A stretch of DNA of 64,000 nucleotides from Dyella dinghuensis (lineage in GTDB: Bacteria; Pseudomonadota; Gammaproteobacteria; Xanthomonadales; Rhodanobacteraceae). This document shows positions 1 to 10,835 of this stretch, piece by piece. The stretch spans positions 62,001-126,000 of the forward strand of contig NZ_RYZR01000005.1 in NCBI RefSeq assembly GCF_003977615.1, given 5' to 3'. The notes below the pieces were generated by a model. That model was not told the DNA's origin, made no database searches, and saw nothing but the letters and a program-made list of their open reading frames with translations. The stretch's first letter is position 1. Each line of letters begins with the position of its first letter. The position numbers were made by a program, and so were the translations under genes.

Positions 1-615
1 TTCACCGCGACTTATCAGGTACTGCGCGATGGCGAAGCGATGGGTCAGGCAACCATCACGCTGAAATCGCTCGGCAATGGCGAGTACGAATACAGCAACC
101 AGATGAAAGGCACCTCTGGATTGGCCGCCATGCTCGGCGCCAACTCCAATGCCGTGACACGTTTCCGCTGGCACAACGACACGCTGGAAACGGAAAACTA
201 CACATCCAAAGTCAGCGCACTGAAAACCAAAGAGCGCACGATGCAGGTGAACTGGACCAGCAATCAGGTCACCGTCACCGACAACAAAGGCACGAATAAC
301 TACGCGGCAGTCCCAGGCATGGTCGACGGGAATACCTTTCCGCTGGCATTGGGTCTCGCATTGGCCAGTGGCAACCAGAGCGTCACGCTACCGGTCGGCG
401 TGAAACAGCAGGTCGAGCATCAGCAATACAAAGTGCAGGCATCGGAATCGGTCCAGGTTCCTGCGGGCACCTTTAACGCCGAACGCGTGGCCCGCACGGA
501 TTCGGACAAACACTTCGAAGCGTGGTACGTGAAGCAATACCCGCTCCCGGTGAAGCTGGTGCAAACCGAAGGTGGCGATCTGACCATGCAGCTGAGTCAA
601 TTCAGCGCCAACTGA
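1..615 (+). CDS. DUF3108 domain protein, 5' end outside window
   Basis: The reading frame is open from base 1 and stops at 615, so the start codon and any signal peptide lie before the window. The visible 204 residues look like a DUF3108 protein: a beta-rich fold with the pattern FTATYQVLRDGEAMGQA near the beginning and a late EAWYVKQYPLPVKLV segment, as in periplasmic proteins of this family. The function of DUF3108 is not established. The gene converges on murA, with a shared hairpin between them. Confidence is good for the family and low for any role. Confidence 0.75.
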   Translation, partial: FTATYQVLRDGEAMGQATITLKSLGNGEYEYSNQMKGTSGLAAMLGANSNAVTRFRWHNDTLETENYTSKVSALKTKERTMQVNWTSNQVTVTDNKGTNNYAAVPGMVDGNTFPLALGLALASGNQSVTLPVGVKQQVEHQQYKVQASESVQVPAGTFNAERVARTDSDKHFEAWYVKQYPLPVKLVQTEGGDLTMQLSQFSAN

Positions 616-617
616 GC

Positions 618-649
618 AAAAAAAACGGGCCGCATCAGCGGCCCGTTTC
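618..649. terminator. bidirectional intrinsic terminator between DUF3108 gene and murA
   Basis: A 9-bp stem ACGGGCCGC/GCGGCCCGT (625-633 and 638-646) with an ATCA loop. Seven A residues precede it, which become a U-tract for minus-strand transcripts (murA), while a short TTT follows on the plus strand. It lies exactly between two convergent genes. Confidence 0.8.
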
Positions 650-673
650 GTATGCGACCGTCACGTCGGCAAG

Positions 674-2219
<1,546 letters not shown>

Positions 2220-2396
2220 TGTTCTTCCACTGCGGGGGATCCTGAACGCCGGCACCCCTTTGTTAAGAGGTCAGCCATTGGCGTCAGGCATCAAGATAGA
2301 ATGCGAATATGCCATGTTAATGGAAATCTGCTGTCGCAGAAACGACACGGGGTGCCCCAACCACGGCGAGCACCCCCTAGCCGTCAACGAGGACGC

Positions 2397-3407
2397 ATGA
2401 ACGCACCTATCGCCAAGCCCAAGTCCGCCCGGGTGGATGCCGCCGCCATCGTGCGCAGCGCACGCACCGTGATCGCCACGGAAGCGGCCGCCATTCGCGC
2501 GCTTGAGCCCCGCATCGACGATGACTTTGTCGCCGCTTGCGGGCTGATCCTGGGCTGCAAAGGGCGCTTGATCGTCACCGGCATGGGCAAATCCGGCCAC
2601 GTGGGCCGCAAGATCGCCGCCACCATGGCCTCCACGGGTACCCCGGCCTTCTTCGTCCACCCGGGCGAAGCCAGCCATGGCGACCTGGGCATGATCCTGC
2701 CGCAGGACGTGGTGCTGGCCCTGTCCAACTCCGGCGAAACGGACGAGATCCTCTTCATCCTGCCGGTGATCAAGCGCCAGGGCATCCCGCTGATTGCCAT
2801 CACGGGCAACCCGGATTCCTCCCTCGCCGGCCAGGCCGACGTGCACCTGGACGCCGGTATTTCCGCCGAGGCCTGCCCACTGGGCCTGGCCCCGACCGCC
2901 AGCACCACCGCCGCCCTGGTGATGGGCGATGCGCTGGCCATCGCACTTCTTGAGGCCCGCGGGTTTACCTCTGACGACTTCGCGCGTTCTCATCCCGCCG
3001 GCAGTCTCGGACGGCGTCTGTTGCTGCACATCAGCGACGTGATGCACACGGGCCCCGGCATCCCCACGATCTCGCCCGAAGCCAGCCTCACTGAAGCCTT
3101 GATGGAAATGACACGCAAACATTTGGGCATGACCGCCGTGATCGACAGCGATCAGCGTCTGCTCGGCGTGTTCACCGACGGTGACTTGCGTCGCGCTCTG
3201 GACGACGACGGCGTCGATCTGCGCAATGCCAAGGTCAGCGATCTGATGACGCGCGGCCCGAAGGTGATCAGTGCCGACAAGCTCGCCATCGAAGCGGCGC
3301 AGCTGATGGAGAAGTATCAAATTCACGCCCTGCTGGTGGTCGATCACGATCAACGCGTGGTGGGCGCCCTGAACATTCATGACCTGCTGCGCGCGCGCGT
3401 GGTCTGA
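2397..3407 (+). CDS. kdsD: arabinose-5-phosphate isomerase (KpsF/GutQ family)
   Basis: Interconverts D-ribulose 5-phosphate and D-arabinose 5-phosphate, the first step toward KDO for lipopolysaccharide. The 336 residues hold an SIS sugar-isomerase domain (about 40-190, with VTGMGKSGHVGRKIAAT and ALSNSGETDEI) followed by two CBS domains (about 205-265 and 275-335, the first with LLGVFTDGDLRRAL). The frame is open much further upstream, but the ATG at 2397 gives the family length and divides cleanly from ibaG, which diverges. kdsC follows after 12 bp. Confidence 0.95.
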   Translation: MNAPIAKPKSARVDAAAIVRSARTVIATEAAAIRALEPRIDDDFVAACGLILGCKGRLIVTGMGKSGHVGRKIAATMASTGTPAFFVHPGEASHGDLGMILPQDVVLALSNSGETDEILFILPVIKRQGIPLIAITGNPDSSLAGQADVHLDAGISAEACPLGLAPTASTTAALVMGDALAIALLEARGFTSDDFARSHPAGSLGRRLLLHISDVMHTGPGIPTISPEASLTEALMEMTRKHLGMTAVIDSDQRLLGVFTDGDLRRALDDDGVDLRNAKVSDLMTRGPKVISADKLAIEAAQLMEKYQIHALLVVDHDQRVVGALNIHDLLRARVV

Positions 3408-3419
3408 TCGGAAAAAAGC

Positions 3420-3968
3420 ATGCCCAAGGATTATCTCGCCGACCTTCCCGCCGATCTGCTTGCACGCGCCGCGAAGATTCGTCTTGCCGCTTTCGATGTG
3501 GATGGCACGCTGACCGATGGCCGCCTGCTGTATAGCGAGAGCGGTCACGAAACCAAAGTCTTTCATGTGCACGACGGTCTGGGCATGAAGCGCTTGCAGG
3601 CCCATGGCATCGAAGTGGCGATCATCAGCGCACGCATCAGTCACCCGGTGGCCTTGCGCGCCGAAGAACTCGACATCGCCCACGTTTATCAAGGGCAGAA
3701 CAACAAGCGCGAGAGCCTGCAACAAATCATCGAAGCGTTGAATCTGCAGCCCGAACAAGTGGCGTTCGTCGGTGACGATCTTCCGGATATTCCGGCAATG
3801 CGCATTGCGGGACTCGCCATCGCGGTCGCCAACGCGCATCCCTGGGTGGTCGAACAGGCGCATTGGCAGACGCGTCTTGGCGGCGGCTTGGGTGCCGTGC
3901 GCGAAGTGTGCGATCTGCTTCTGCACGCGCAAGGCAAAACGTCCGCAGAGAAGGAGCACTGGCGGTGA
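3420..3968 (+). CDS. kdsC: KDO 8-phosphate phosphatase
   Basis: HAD-superfamily phosphatase that removes phosphate from KDO 8-phosphate in the cytoplasm. Its 182 residues match the small cap-less tetrameric type. Motif I is AFDVDGTLTDGRL with both nucleophile-region aspartates, and motif III/IV is FVGDDLPDIPAM. It sits between kdsD and lptC, the standard order, and its stop codon overlaps the GTG start of lptC by 4 bp, implying coupled translation. Confidence 0.95.
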   Translation: MPKDYLADLPADLLARAAKIRLAAFDVDGTLTDGRLLYSESGHETKVFHVHDGLGMKRLQAHGIEVAIISARISHPVALRAEELDIAHVYQGQNNKRESLQQIIEALNLQPEQVAFVGDDLPDIPAMRIAGLAIAVANAHPWVVEQAHWQTRLGGGLGAVREVCDLLLHAQGKTSAEKEHWR

Positions 3969-4630
3969 ATCTGCGCCAATACCTGCGCGACAATCGAATC
4001 ACGGTGGCCATTGTTGTGCTGGCCGTCCTGGCGCCTGCGAGCTGGTTTCTCGAACGCTGGGTGGAAGGACCGCCTGCGGTGAACGACTTCGTCGGCCCAC
4101 CTGTTTCCGACTACGAGCTTTACACCTCCAAGGTGTGGAGCTACGACGTAAACGGCATGTTGAATTTCATCATGACCTCGCCCCGCATGAACCGCCGCGG
4201 CGGCGATGAGTCGCTGTACATCAATGCGCCGGAGTTCACGATCATTTCCAAGAAGCCCGGCATCCCCAACTGGCGGGGAAATGCCCCTTTTGGCTGGGTC
4301 AACAAATCCGGGACGCTGATGCGCCTGGATAATGCGGTCTACATGTGGCGACCTGCCTATGCGCAAGGTCCCATGGCAACATTATGTACCTCCAATGTCA
4401 CTGGCTGGCCGAAAGAGAACCGCATGGAAACCGCGGATCCGGCCACCATGACGCAGGGTGCAAGCGTAATGAATGGCGTCGGCATGCGTGCCAACCTCAA
4501 CGATAACCATCTGGAGTTGCTCCATGACGTGCACGGCACGATGTATTCCAGCCAGAACAACGCTACGGCTAAGCCTGTTGACTGCCGGGCTCTTCTTGCT
4601 TCTGCAACCGGCGCTGGCACGGCAGGATGA
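3965..4630 (+). CDS. lptC: LPS export protein LptC
   Basis: LptC is the bitopic inner-membrane component that passes lipopolysaccharide from LptB2FG to LptA. The 221-residue product starts at GTG 3965, overlapping the kdsC stop. One N-terminal membrane helix (about residues 12-27, ITVAIVVLAVLAPASWF) is followed by a periplasmic beta-jellyroll domain containing SYDVNGMLNFIMTSPRM. The identification rests on topology, length and position between kdsC and lptA more than on a sharp motif. Confidence 0.88.
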   Translation: MNLRQYLRDNRITVAIVVLAVLAPASWFLERWVEGPPAVNDFVGPPVSDYELYTSKVWSYDVNGMLNFIMTSPRMNRRGGDESLYINAPEFTIISKKPGIPNWRGNAPFGWVNKSGTLMRLDNAVYMWRPAYAQGPMATLCTSNVTGWPKENRMETADPATMTQGASVMNGVGMRANLNDNHLELLHDVHGTMYSSQNNATAKPVDCRALLASATGAGTAG

Positions 4631-5210
4631 TCGCAACCAGCCGATCAACGTCGTGCATGCCAACAGCATGGATGGCTACAACCAGCCCAACTCCATCAGC
4701 ACCTTCACGGGGAATGTCCTGATCACTCAGGGAACCATGAAGCTGACGGGTCAGCTCGCAAAAATTTACACGGCGAAGGAAGACACCTCCGTCGATCACA
4801 TCATTGTGACCGCAACGCCGCAGAAACAGCCGCACATCGAGCAGATCGACGACAACGGCAACCTCATGACCGGCGACGCGGATCAGTTGTATTACGACAA
4901 CGTCAACAGCATCGCCATCCTCACCGGACACGCGCATGTGTGGCAGCAGAACAAGGGCGAGTCGTTCGGCGCCAAGCTCACCTACAACACGCAGACCGGT
5001 TACATGATCGGTGAAAGCGGTAACGAAGGTCAGGTACACATGACCTTCCTGCCCAAGCAGAAACCGTTGCCCCCGCCGAAGCATGGCGCGGCCCCTGCAC
5101 CGGCGGCCGCGCCGGCCAAGCCCGCTGCAAAAACCCCGGCGGCAGCTACTAAACCGGCCTCCGCCTCCAGTTCACCGGCACCTGCCAGCAGCGCGCCGAG
5201 CAAGGAATAA
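4524..5210 (+). CDS. lptA: LPS transport periplasmic protein LptA
   Basis: LptA forms the periplasmic bridge for lipopolysaccharide. A signal peptide is visible ([19 protein letters not shown]), then an OstA-like domain with [17 protein letters not shown] and [16 protein letters not shown]. The C-terminal 50 residues are a low-complexity Ala/Pro/Lys tail, longer than in E. coli. The start is uncertain: ATG 4524 gives a reasonable signal peptide but overlaps lptC by 107 bp. A non-ATG start nearer 4570 is possible. Confidence 0.88.
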   Translation: MTCTARCIPARTTLRLSLLTAGLFLLLQPALARQDDRNQPINVVHANSMDGYNQPNSISTFTGNVLITQGTMKLTGQLAKIYTAKEDTSVDHIIVTATPQKQPHIEQIDDNGNLMTGDADQLYYDNVNSIAILTGHAHVWQQNKGESFGAKLTYNTQTGYMIGESGNEGQVHMTFLPKQKPLPPPKHGAAPAPAAAPAKPAAKTPAAATKPASASSSPAPASSAPSKE

Positions 5211-5217
5211 ACGCTAC

Positions 5218-5934
5218 ATGCTTTCCGCAGAAGGTCTGCAAAAAAGTTTCCGCGCGCGCCAGGTGGTGCGTGACTTCCAGTTCTCCATTCGCCAGGGCGA
5301 AGTCGTAGGGCTGCTCGGCCCTAACGGTGCCGGTAAAACGACCTGCTTCTACATGATCGTGGGTTTGATCGAAGCCGACGGCGGCCTGATCAAGCTCGAC
5401 AAGCAGGACATCACCGGCCTGCCCATGCACGCGCGCGCGAAGCTGGGCATTGGTTACCTGCCGCAGGAAGCATCGGTATTTCGCAGACTTAGCGTGTCCG
5501 ACAACATCATGGCCGTGCTGGAATTGCGCGAGCCGGATCAGCGCAAGCGCGACGCGCAGCTGGAAAGCCTGCTGGACGAATTGAAGATTTCGCACATCGC
5601 CGGCCAAAAAGGCATCAGCCTTTCCGGTGGCGAACGCCGCCGCGTGGAAATTGCCCGCGCGCTGGCCGCCGAACCGCGCTACATGCTGCTGGACGAACCC
5701 TTCGCCGGTGTGGACCCGATCTCGGTCGGTGAAATCCAGCGCATCGTGCGCCACCTCAAGGAACGCGGCATTGGCGTGCTGATCACCGATCACAACGTGC
5801 GCGAGACGCTGGGTATTTGCGACCGCGCCTACATCATGAATGAAGGCGAGGTGCTTTCGCGCGGCACGCCGGCCCATATCCTGGCCGACGAGAAAGTGCG
5901 CGAGGTCTATCTGGGCCGCGAATTCAGGCTCTGA
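5218..5934 (+). CDS. lptB: LPS export ABC transporter ATP-binding protein
   Basis: Cytoplasmic ATPase that powers LPS extraction by LptFG. The 238 residues carry Walker [10 protein letters not shown], signature [15 protein letters not shown], Walker [14 protein letters not shown], and the switch histidine in [10 protein letters not shown], the usual LptB pattern. The ATG at 5218 lies 7 bp after lptA. rpoN follows after 115 bp, which is the conserved order in proteobacteria. Confidence 0.97.
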   Translation: MLSAEGLQKSFRARQVVRDFQFSIRQGEVVGLLGPNGAGKTTCFYMIVGLIEADGGLIKLDKQDITGLPMHARAKLGIGYLPQEASVFRRLSVSDNIMAVLELREPDQRKRDAQLESLLDELKISHIAGQKGISLSGGERRRVEIARALAAEPRYMLLDEPFAGVDPISVGEIQRIVRHLKERGIGVLITDHNVRETLGICDRAYIMNEGEVLSRGTPAHILADEKVREVYLGREFRL

Positions 5935-5974
5935 ATTCAGGCACTAAGTTGCGCCGTGTCACGCTCGTGCAATG

Positions 5975-6000
5975 AGCCACCCCATCCGGGCATGGGGGCT
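5975..6000 (+). other. hairpin between lptB and rpoN
   Basis: CCCCAT and ATGGGG (5980-5985, 5992-5997) form a stem with loop CCGGGC, flanked by further partly complementary bases. No T-tract follows, so it is an RNA hairpin of unknown role rather than a clear terminator. Confidence 0.4.
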
Positions 6001-6049
6001 ATGGCCGCCGCTCTATTTATAGGGTTAGGATGACCCTAAACTCGTTCCC

Positions 6050-7537
6050 ATGGCAGGCATGAAACCCGGACTGCAGTTTCGACTCAATCAGCAACTGGCT
6101 CTTACGCCCCAATTGCAGCAAGCCATCCGGCTACTGCAATTGTCGCAACTGGAGCTGGCAGCGGAGTTGCGTCAACTCGCAGAGAGCAATCCCCTGCTCG
6201 AATTTGAAGAAGACGCCGACGCCGATCAGGAAGAGCTCGACGGCGAAAGCGACATCGATAACGACTTCGACATTCCCACCTCGTCCGCGAAAGAAACATC
6301 CGCGACGAGCGAGAACGACGAGGCCCCGGAATGGACCGAAGCCGATATCGGCTCGGACGAACCGATCGACTTCTCCTCGAGCAACGGCAGCAGTAACAGC
6401 AGCAGCCAGAGCAATCGCGACGATGACGGCATGGAGCCGCAGAACGCCGCACCGGAATCGCTGCAAGAACATTTGATGTGGCAATTGAACCTCACGCCGA
6501 TGGATGGGCGTGCCAAGGCGATTGCCACCGTGCTTATCGACGCACTGAATACGGACGGCTATTTGGGTGAAGGCCTGGATGCCGTTCTCTCCGCACTGCC
6601 GCCGCATCTGAAAGCCACGCTGGATGAAGTGGAAGCCGTGCGCCGCCAACTGCAGCGCTTCGATCCTGCCGGCGTCGGCAGCATCGATCTGCCAGACTGC
6701 CTGCGCGCCCAGCTGGAGCAGTTCGACCCAAGCACGCCCTATCTCGATCTCGCACTGAAAATCGTCCAGCACGAACTGGAGCTGCTGGCGCGCAACGACA
6801 TGGGCAAACTCGCCCGTCGTCTGCACGCCAGCGAGGAAGACACCACCGCCGCCGCCATCCTGATCCGCAGCCTGGACCCGCGGCCCGGCGCCGCGATGGA
6901 TACCACGCCGGTGGAATACGTCGCGCCCGACGTCTATGCGCGCAAGGAAAGCACCCGCTGGCGCGTCTTCCTCAATCCGGACAGCCAGCCGAAGCTCAGC
7001 CTGAACCAGCATTACTGCAGCCTTATCGCCCGCGCACGCAGCGATGACGCCAGCTGGATGCGCGGACAGCTCCAGGAAGCACGCTGGCTGATTAAAAGTT
7101 TGGAGTCGCGTGCCGAAACACTCTTAAAGGTGGCCGACGCCATCGTGCGCCGGCAAAGCGCGTTCCTGGACTACGGTCCGGAAGCGATGCAGCCGTTGGT
7201 GTTGCGCGAAGTGGCCGAAGAGGTGGGTATGCATGAATCAACGATTTCACGTGTAACGACCCGCAAGTACATCCACACGCCGCGCGGCACGTATGAGCTG
7301 AAGTATTTCTTTTCAAGCGGTGTCTCCACGGAAGATGGCGGCAGCGCATCCGCAACGGCGATTCAAGCCATGTTGCGCAAGCTTGTCGACGGTGAAGATC
7401 CGCGCAAGCCGTTGTCCGATCAGGCTCTCGCTGAAGAACTTCACGGCAAGGGCATTCAAGTTGCACGTCGTACAGTCGCGAAATACCGAGAAATTCTGCG
7501 TATTCCCAGTTCAAGTGAACGACAGCGTAGTAGCTGA
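6050..7537 (+). CDS. rpoN: RNA polymerase sigma-54 factor
   Basis: Sigma-54 recognises -24/-12 promoters and needs an AAA+ activator. The 495-residue protein has region I (LQFRLNQQLALTPQLQQAI), an unusually long acidic/serine-rich region II (about residues 45-140), the core-binding part, an HTH, and the C-terminal RpoN box ARRTVAKYREIL. Start is ATG 6050 or the ATG at 6059 (MKPGLQF), which matches the family better. A sigma-54-dependent regulator and a consensus sigma-54 promoter occur later in this window. Confidence 0.97.
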   Translation: MAGMKPGLQFRLNQQLALTPQLQQAIRLLQLSQLELAAELRQLAESNPLLEFEEDADADQEELDGESDIDNDFDIPTSSAKETSATSENDEAPEWTEADIGSDEPIDFSSSNGSSNSSSQSNRDDDGMEPQNAAPESLQEHLMWQLNLTPMDGRAKAIATVLIDALNTDGYLGEGLDAVLSALPPHLKATLDEVEAVRRQLQRFDPAGVGSIDLPDCLRAQLEQFDPSTPYLDLALKIVQHELELLARNDMGKLARRLHASEEDTTAAAILIRSLDPRPGAAMDTTPVEYVAPDVYARKESTRWRVFLNPDSQPKLSLNQHYCSLIARARSDDASWMRGQLQEARWLIKSLESRAETLLKVADAIVRRQSAFLDYGPEAMQPLVLREVAEEVGMHESTISRVTTRKYIHTPRGTYELKYFFSSGVSTEDGGSASATAIQAMLRKLVDGEDPRKPLSDQALAEELHGKGIQVARRTVAKYREILRIPSSSERQRSS

Positions 7538-7573
7538 ATACTTACTACCTACGCAAACGTAACAACTGGGAAC

Positions 7574-7601
7574 TTGCGACTAAACGGAACGTTCTTATAT
7601 T
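7574..7601 (+). promoter_or_regulatory. candidate sigma-70 promoter of hpf
   Basis: TTGCGA (7574-7579) and TATATT (7596-7601) are separated by 16 bp in the rpoN-hpf gap, matching 4/6 and 5/6 consensus bases. It would start transcription about 95 bp before hpf. Confidence 0.45.
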
Positions 7602-7700
7602 CAAGAGTAAGGTCTAGCTTCATGGTGCAAAAACCGTTTCACGGCGGTTCGCGCATCAGTCCACGCCGCCCAGGCGGCCTGCCAATGAAGGAGGCGCATC

Positions 7701-8024
7701 ATGCAACTACAACTCAGTGGTCAAAAGATCGATGTCACACCGGCTTTAAGGGAACATGTGACAGCCAAACTCGATCGATTGACTCGCCTCGACGACCGCA
7801 TCGTCAGCCTTAACGTCGTTCTTTCGGTCAGCAAGCTCCAGCAACGCGCTGAAGCCACTATGAACGTCACAGGCAACTCGCTGCACGCCGAAGCCATCGG
7901 AACGGACATGTACGCCTCGATCGACATGCTTTTCGACAAACTCGTGAACCAGCTTCGTCGATACCGTGAAAAGCTCTGCGACAAGCACCAGCATGAGGCT
8001 CGCGAGATTCGCCAAGCCGTTTAA
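7701..8024 (+). CDS. hpf: ribosome hibernation promoting factor, short type
   Basis: A 107-residue ribosome-associated protein of the RaiA/HPF family that binds 30S subunits and promotes 100S dimers in stationary phase. The family pattern is seen in [15 protein letters not shown], then [15 protein letters not shown], and a C-terminal [13 protein letters not shown] helix. No long-form C-terminal domain is present. The ATG has a very strong AAGGAGG site at 7687-7693. It lies directly after rpoN, as in E. coli and pseudomonads. Confidence 0.95.
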   Translation: MQLQLSGQKIDVTPALREHVTAKLDRLTRLDDRIVSLNVVLSVSKLQQRAEATMNVTGNSLHAEAIGTDMYASIDMLFDKLVNQLRRYREKLCDKHQHEAREIRQAV

Positions 8025-8032
8025 TACGCCCC

Positions 8033-8057
8033 AGCCCGCCCCACGCCGGGGCGGGCT
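8033..8057 (+). other. strong hairpin after hpf
   Basis: A perfect 10-bp GC-rich stem AGCCCGCCCC/GGGGCGGGCT with loop ACGCC starts 9 bp after the hpf stop. It lacks a T-tract, so it may be a pause or an mRNA 3'-end stabiliser rather than a classic terminator. It sits where ptsN would be expected. Confidence 0.5.
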
Positions 8058-8164
8058 CCCGCCCTGCTCCAAGCCGCGCGATGACGCGCCGCAGCGCACA
8101 AACTGGCACAATGTTCCTGCCGCCGCCTCCTGCCCAGGTCACCTGGCGGCACAAAGGAACGCTT

Positions 8165-9115
8165 TTGGACCGCCTCACCGCTCGACAACTCTATGACGAC
8201 ATCCATGAGCGCATGGCGCTCCGATGGGTCGCAGGTATGCGCGGCGAAACGCGCGTGCTGGAGTACGGATCCACGCCCGCCCGGCGCCCGTCGCTGGTGG
8301 GTTATCTCAATGTCATCTACCCGAACAAGATCCAGATCGTCGGCACGGAAGAGCTGAGCTACCTCGACGGCCTGGATTCGCGTCAACGCTGGGAAGTGAT
8401 CCACAAAGCGGCCGCAACGCATCCGGTCGCTTTCATCGTCACCAAGGATCAAACCATTCCGTCCGACCTGCGCGAAGTGGCGGAAGAAACCAATACGCCG
8501 TTGTGGATCAGCTCCAAGCGCGGTCACGAATTGCTTACCTGGATGCAATATCACCTGGCGCGCACCATGGCGCCGCGCATTACGCTGCATGGTGTGTTGC
8601 TGGAAGTGTTCTCCATCGGCGTGTTGATCACGGGCGAGGCGGGTTCGGGCAAAAGCGAACTTGCGCTCGAGTTGATCAGCCGCGGACATCGCCTCGTTGC
8701 CGACGACGCGCCCGAATTCACCCTGATTGCACCCGACGTCATCGACGGTGCCTGCCCCGAACTGCTGCAGGATCTGCTGGAAGTTCGCGGCCTGGGCATC
8801 CTCAACGTTCGCGAGATGTTCGGCCACACTTCGGTGAAGACATCCAAATATCTGCGCCTCGTCGTGCATCTGAAACCGATGCGCGAAGGCGATCATTCCG
8901 ATGCGCTCACACGTCTTACTGGCGACGTCGGTCATCGCGAAATCTTCGACGTAAAAGTGCCGATGATCACCCTGCCCGTCGCGCCAGGCCGCAACTTGGC
9001 GGTGCTCGTGGAAGCGGCGGTGCGCAGCCATATGCTGAAGAGCAAGGGCATCGATCCGGCCATGAGCTTCATGGATCGGCAGGCTCATCAAATGCAACGA
9101 CTTCCACCCTGGTGA
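8165..9115 (+). CDS. hprK: HPr kinase/phosphorylase
   Basis: Phosphorylates and dephosphorylates HPr on its regulatory serine. The product has a Walker [15 protein letters not shown], the following VADDAPEF, and the C-terminal [17 protein letters not shown] signature that distinguishes HprK. I chose TTG 8165 because it gives 316 residues, the length I recall for the Xanthomonas orthologue, and AAAGGAAC lies just before it. ATG codons at 8111 and 8081 in the same frame would add a proline-rich extension without a good ribosome site. The HPr target is encoded 1.3 kb downstream. Confidence 0.93.
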   Translation: MDRLTARQLYDDIHERMALRWVAGMRGETRVLEYGSTPARRPSLVGYLNVIYPNKIQIVGTEELSYLDGLDSRQRWEVIHKAAATHPVAFIVTKDQTIPSDLREVAEETNTPLWISSKRGHELLTWMQYHLARTMAPRITLHGVLLEVFSIGVLITGEAGSGKSELALELISRGHRLVADDAPEFTLIAPDVIDGACPELLQDLLEVRGLGILNVREMFGHTSVKTSKYLRLVVHLKPMREGDHSDALTRLTGDVGHREIFDVKVPMITLPVAPGRNLAVLVEAAVRSHMLKSKGIDPAMSFMDRQAHQMQRLPPW

Positions 9116-9119
9116 TGTC

Positions 9120-10013
9120 ATGAACGAGAACGGGAGTTTCATGGCTGCCGAGGATCCGAATGCCATCCATCTGGTCGTGCTCACGGGCATGTCCGGCGGC
9201 GGCAAGACGGTAGCGCTGCGCGCGCTGGAAGATCTGGAGTTCTACTGCGTCGACAACCTGCCCAGCGCACTGCTTCCGGAGTTGGTGGAAGCAGCCACGC
9301 GCGGCGACAACCGCCGCCGCCGGATCGCGGTCGGCGTGGACGTGCGCAATCGCGACGAAGATTTTCATCACATGCCGCAGGTGCTTTCCGCGCTTGCTGC
9401 CAATGTGCACGTGCATCTGATCTTTCTCGATTGCAGCGATGCGGTACTGACGAAGCGTTTCTCGGAAACGCGGCGGCGTCATCCGCTCGCATCGCGCCGC
9501 ATGTCGCTGGCCGATGCGATTGCGCAGGAACGCCGCCTGCTGCGTCCGCTGATGGCGATTGCCGAACGGGTGATCGATTCCAGCGATCTCAACGTGCATC
9601 AGCTGCGCCGCCTCGTCGCCACCGGTTATGCGCAAACGACAGCGGGTCTCACGCTGATGTTTCAATCGTTTGCCTTCCGCCGCGGACTGCCGCTGGATTC
9701 GGATTTCGTATTCGACGCCCGCTGCCTGCCCAACCCGCACTGGGAACCAACCTTGCGGCCGCTATCGGGCAAGGACGGTCCGGTGCGCGACTTTCTCGAT
9801 CAGCAGTTGCTCGTCGGCGAATACTTTGCCGACACCACGCGCTGGCTCGATGCATGGCTGCCCCGCTTCGAAGCGGACGACCGCAGCTACGTGACCATTT
9901 CCATCGGCTGCACCGGCGGCCGCCACCGTTCCGTCTACCTCGTCGAGAAGCTTGCCGCGCATTACCGCACTGGCCGCGAAAGCGTTCTCACTTTCCATCG
10001 TGAACTCGAGTGA
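9120..10013 (+). CDS. rapZ: RNase adapter / nucleotide-binding protein RapZ
   Basis: A P-loop protein that in E. coli guides RNase E to the GlmZ small RNA and thereby controls glucosamine-6-phosphate synthesis. Walker A is TGMSGGGKTVALRALED, followed by YCVDNLPSALLPEL. The C-terminal part has SIGCTGGRHRSVYLVEKL, the RapZ signature. 297 residues if started at 9120; the internal ATG at 9141 is an alternative. The gene starts 4 bp after hprK stops. Confidence 0.95.
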   Translation: MNENGSFMAAEDPNAIHLVVLTGMSGGGKTVALRALEDLEFYCVDNLPSALLPELVEAATRGDNRRRRIAVGVDVRNRDEDFHHMPQVLSALAANVHVHLIFLDCSDAVLTKRFSETRRRHPLASRRMSLADAIAQERRLLRPLMAIAERVIDSSDLNVHQLRRLVATGYAQTTAGLTLMFQSFAFRRGLPLDSDFVFDARCLPNPHWEPTLRPLSGKDGPVRDFLDQQLLVGEYFADTTRWLDAWLPRFEADDRSYVTISIGCTGGRHRSVYLVEKLAAHYRTGRESVLTFHRELE

Positions 10014-10056
10014 TATCCATGTTGTCACTAACAAACCCAACCGTAGCCGCTGCGCC

Positions 10057-10449
10057 ATGACCGTCGGCGTGCTACTGATGACCCACGAGTCGGTCGGCCA
10101 GGCGCTGGTGAAAGCAGCACGTCATGTGCTGCCGAAGCTGCCGCTGCGTGTCGCCACCGTGGAGGTACCGGCTCGCGCCGATCCGGATGTGATGCGCACG
10201 CTGACTGCCAAGCATGCGCGTGAACTGGATCACGGCGATGGTGTGCTGGTGTTGGCTGATTTATACGGCGCCACGCCCTGCAACATCGGGCTGTCGTTGA
10301 GTACGGTCGGAGTAAGGCTACGCTGTGTATCGGGTTTGAATCTTCCGATGTTGCTGCGTGTTCTCAATTACGCCGACAAGCCGCTGGATGAACTTGCTGA
10401 AATCGCGGCCAGCGGCGGCCGCGGAGGAATTTTCATAGACCATGCTTGA
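10057..10449 (+). CDS. PTS EIIA component, mannose family
   Basis: A 130-residue EIIA(Man)-fold protein. The phosphoryl-accepting histidine is His10 in VLLMTHESVGQAL, and VLADLYGATPCNIGLSL is the usual following motif. No EIIB, EIIC or EIID gene is present, so it is probably a regulatory phosphate acceptor rather than a sugar transporter part, as known for Xanthomonas and Neisseria. The start at ATG 10057 fits the family; the open frame extends into rapZ. It overlaps the HPr gene by 8 bp. Confidence 0.9.
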   Translation: MTVGVLLMTHESVGQALVKAARHVLPKLPLRVATVEVPARADPDVMRTLTAKHARELDHGDGVLVLADLYGATPCNIGLSLSTVGVRLRCVSGLNLPMLLRVLNYADKPLDELAEIAASGGRGGIFIDHA

Positions 10450-10711
10450 AAAAGAGATTGTTGTCTCCAACAAACTGGGCTTGCATGCCCGCGCATCGGC
10501 GAAGCTGGTGCAGCTCGTGCAAGGTTTCAAATCCACCGTCTGGTTGATCAGCAGAGGCCGCGAAGTGAATGCCCAAAGCATCATGGGCGTGATGATGTTG
10601 GCCGCAGGTATCGGCACACCGCTGACGGTTCGCGCCGATGGCCCGGATGAAGACGCAGCGCTGAAAGAAGTGGTGGCGTTGTTCGATCGCAAATTTGACG
10701 AAGGAGCGTAA
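10442..10711 (+). CDS. ptsH: phosphocarrier protein HPr
   Basis: An 89-residue HPr. The catalytic histidine lies in NKLGLHARASAKLVQ, and the regulatory serine target of HprK lies in NAQSIMGVMML. It takes phosphate from EI and passes it to the EIIA encoded immediately upstream. The 8-bp overlap with that gene indicates translational coupling. Presence of both HprK and a Ser-46-type HPr in one operon shows that serine phosphorylation is likely used here. Confidence 0.96.
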   Translation: MLEKEIVVSNKLGLHARASAKLVQLVQGFKSTVWLISRGREVNAQSIMGVMMLAAGIGTPLTVRADGPDEDAALKEVVALFDRKFDEGA

Positions 10712-10835
10712 GCATGGTGCAAGGCACGGACAACGGAAAGCATGAAGCGCGAAACGCCATCTCTGTGGCGCAGCGCGACCATGTTTCCAACGCCCGTTCC
10801 CTGCTCGCCATTGCGCCCTCGCTGGAACATTGCCG

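Noticed and set aside
8104-8118. TGGCAC at 8104 as a sigma-54 promoter of hprK
   Set aside because: The -12 position reads TCCT instead of TTGC.
8021-9205. 394-residue open frame opposite hprK
   Set aside because: Antisense of a well-supported gene, covering also the hairpin after hpf.
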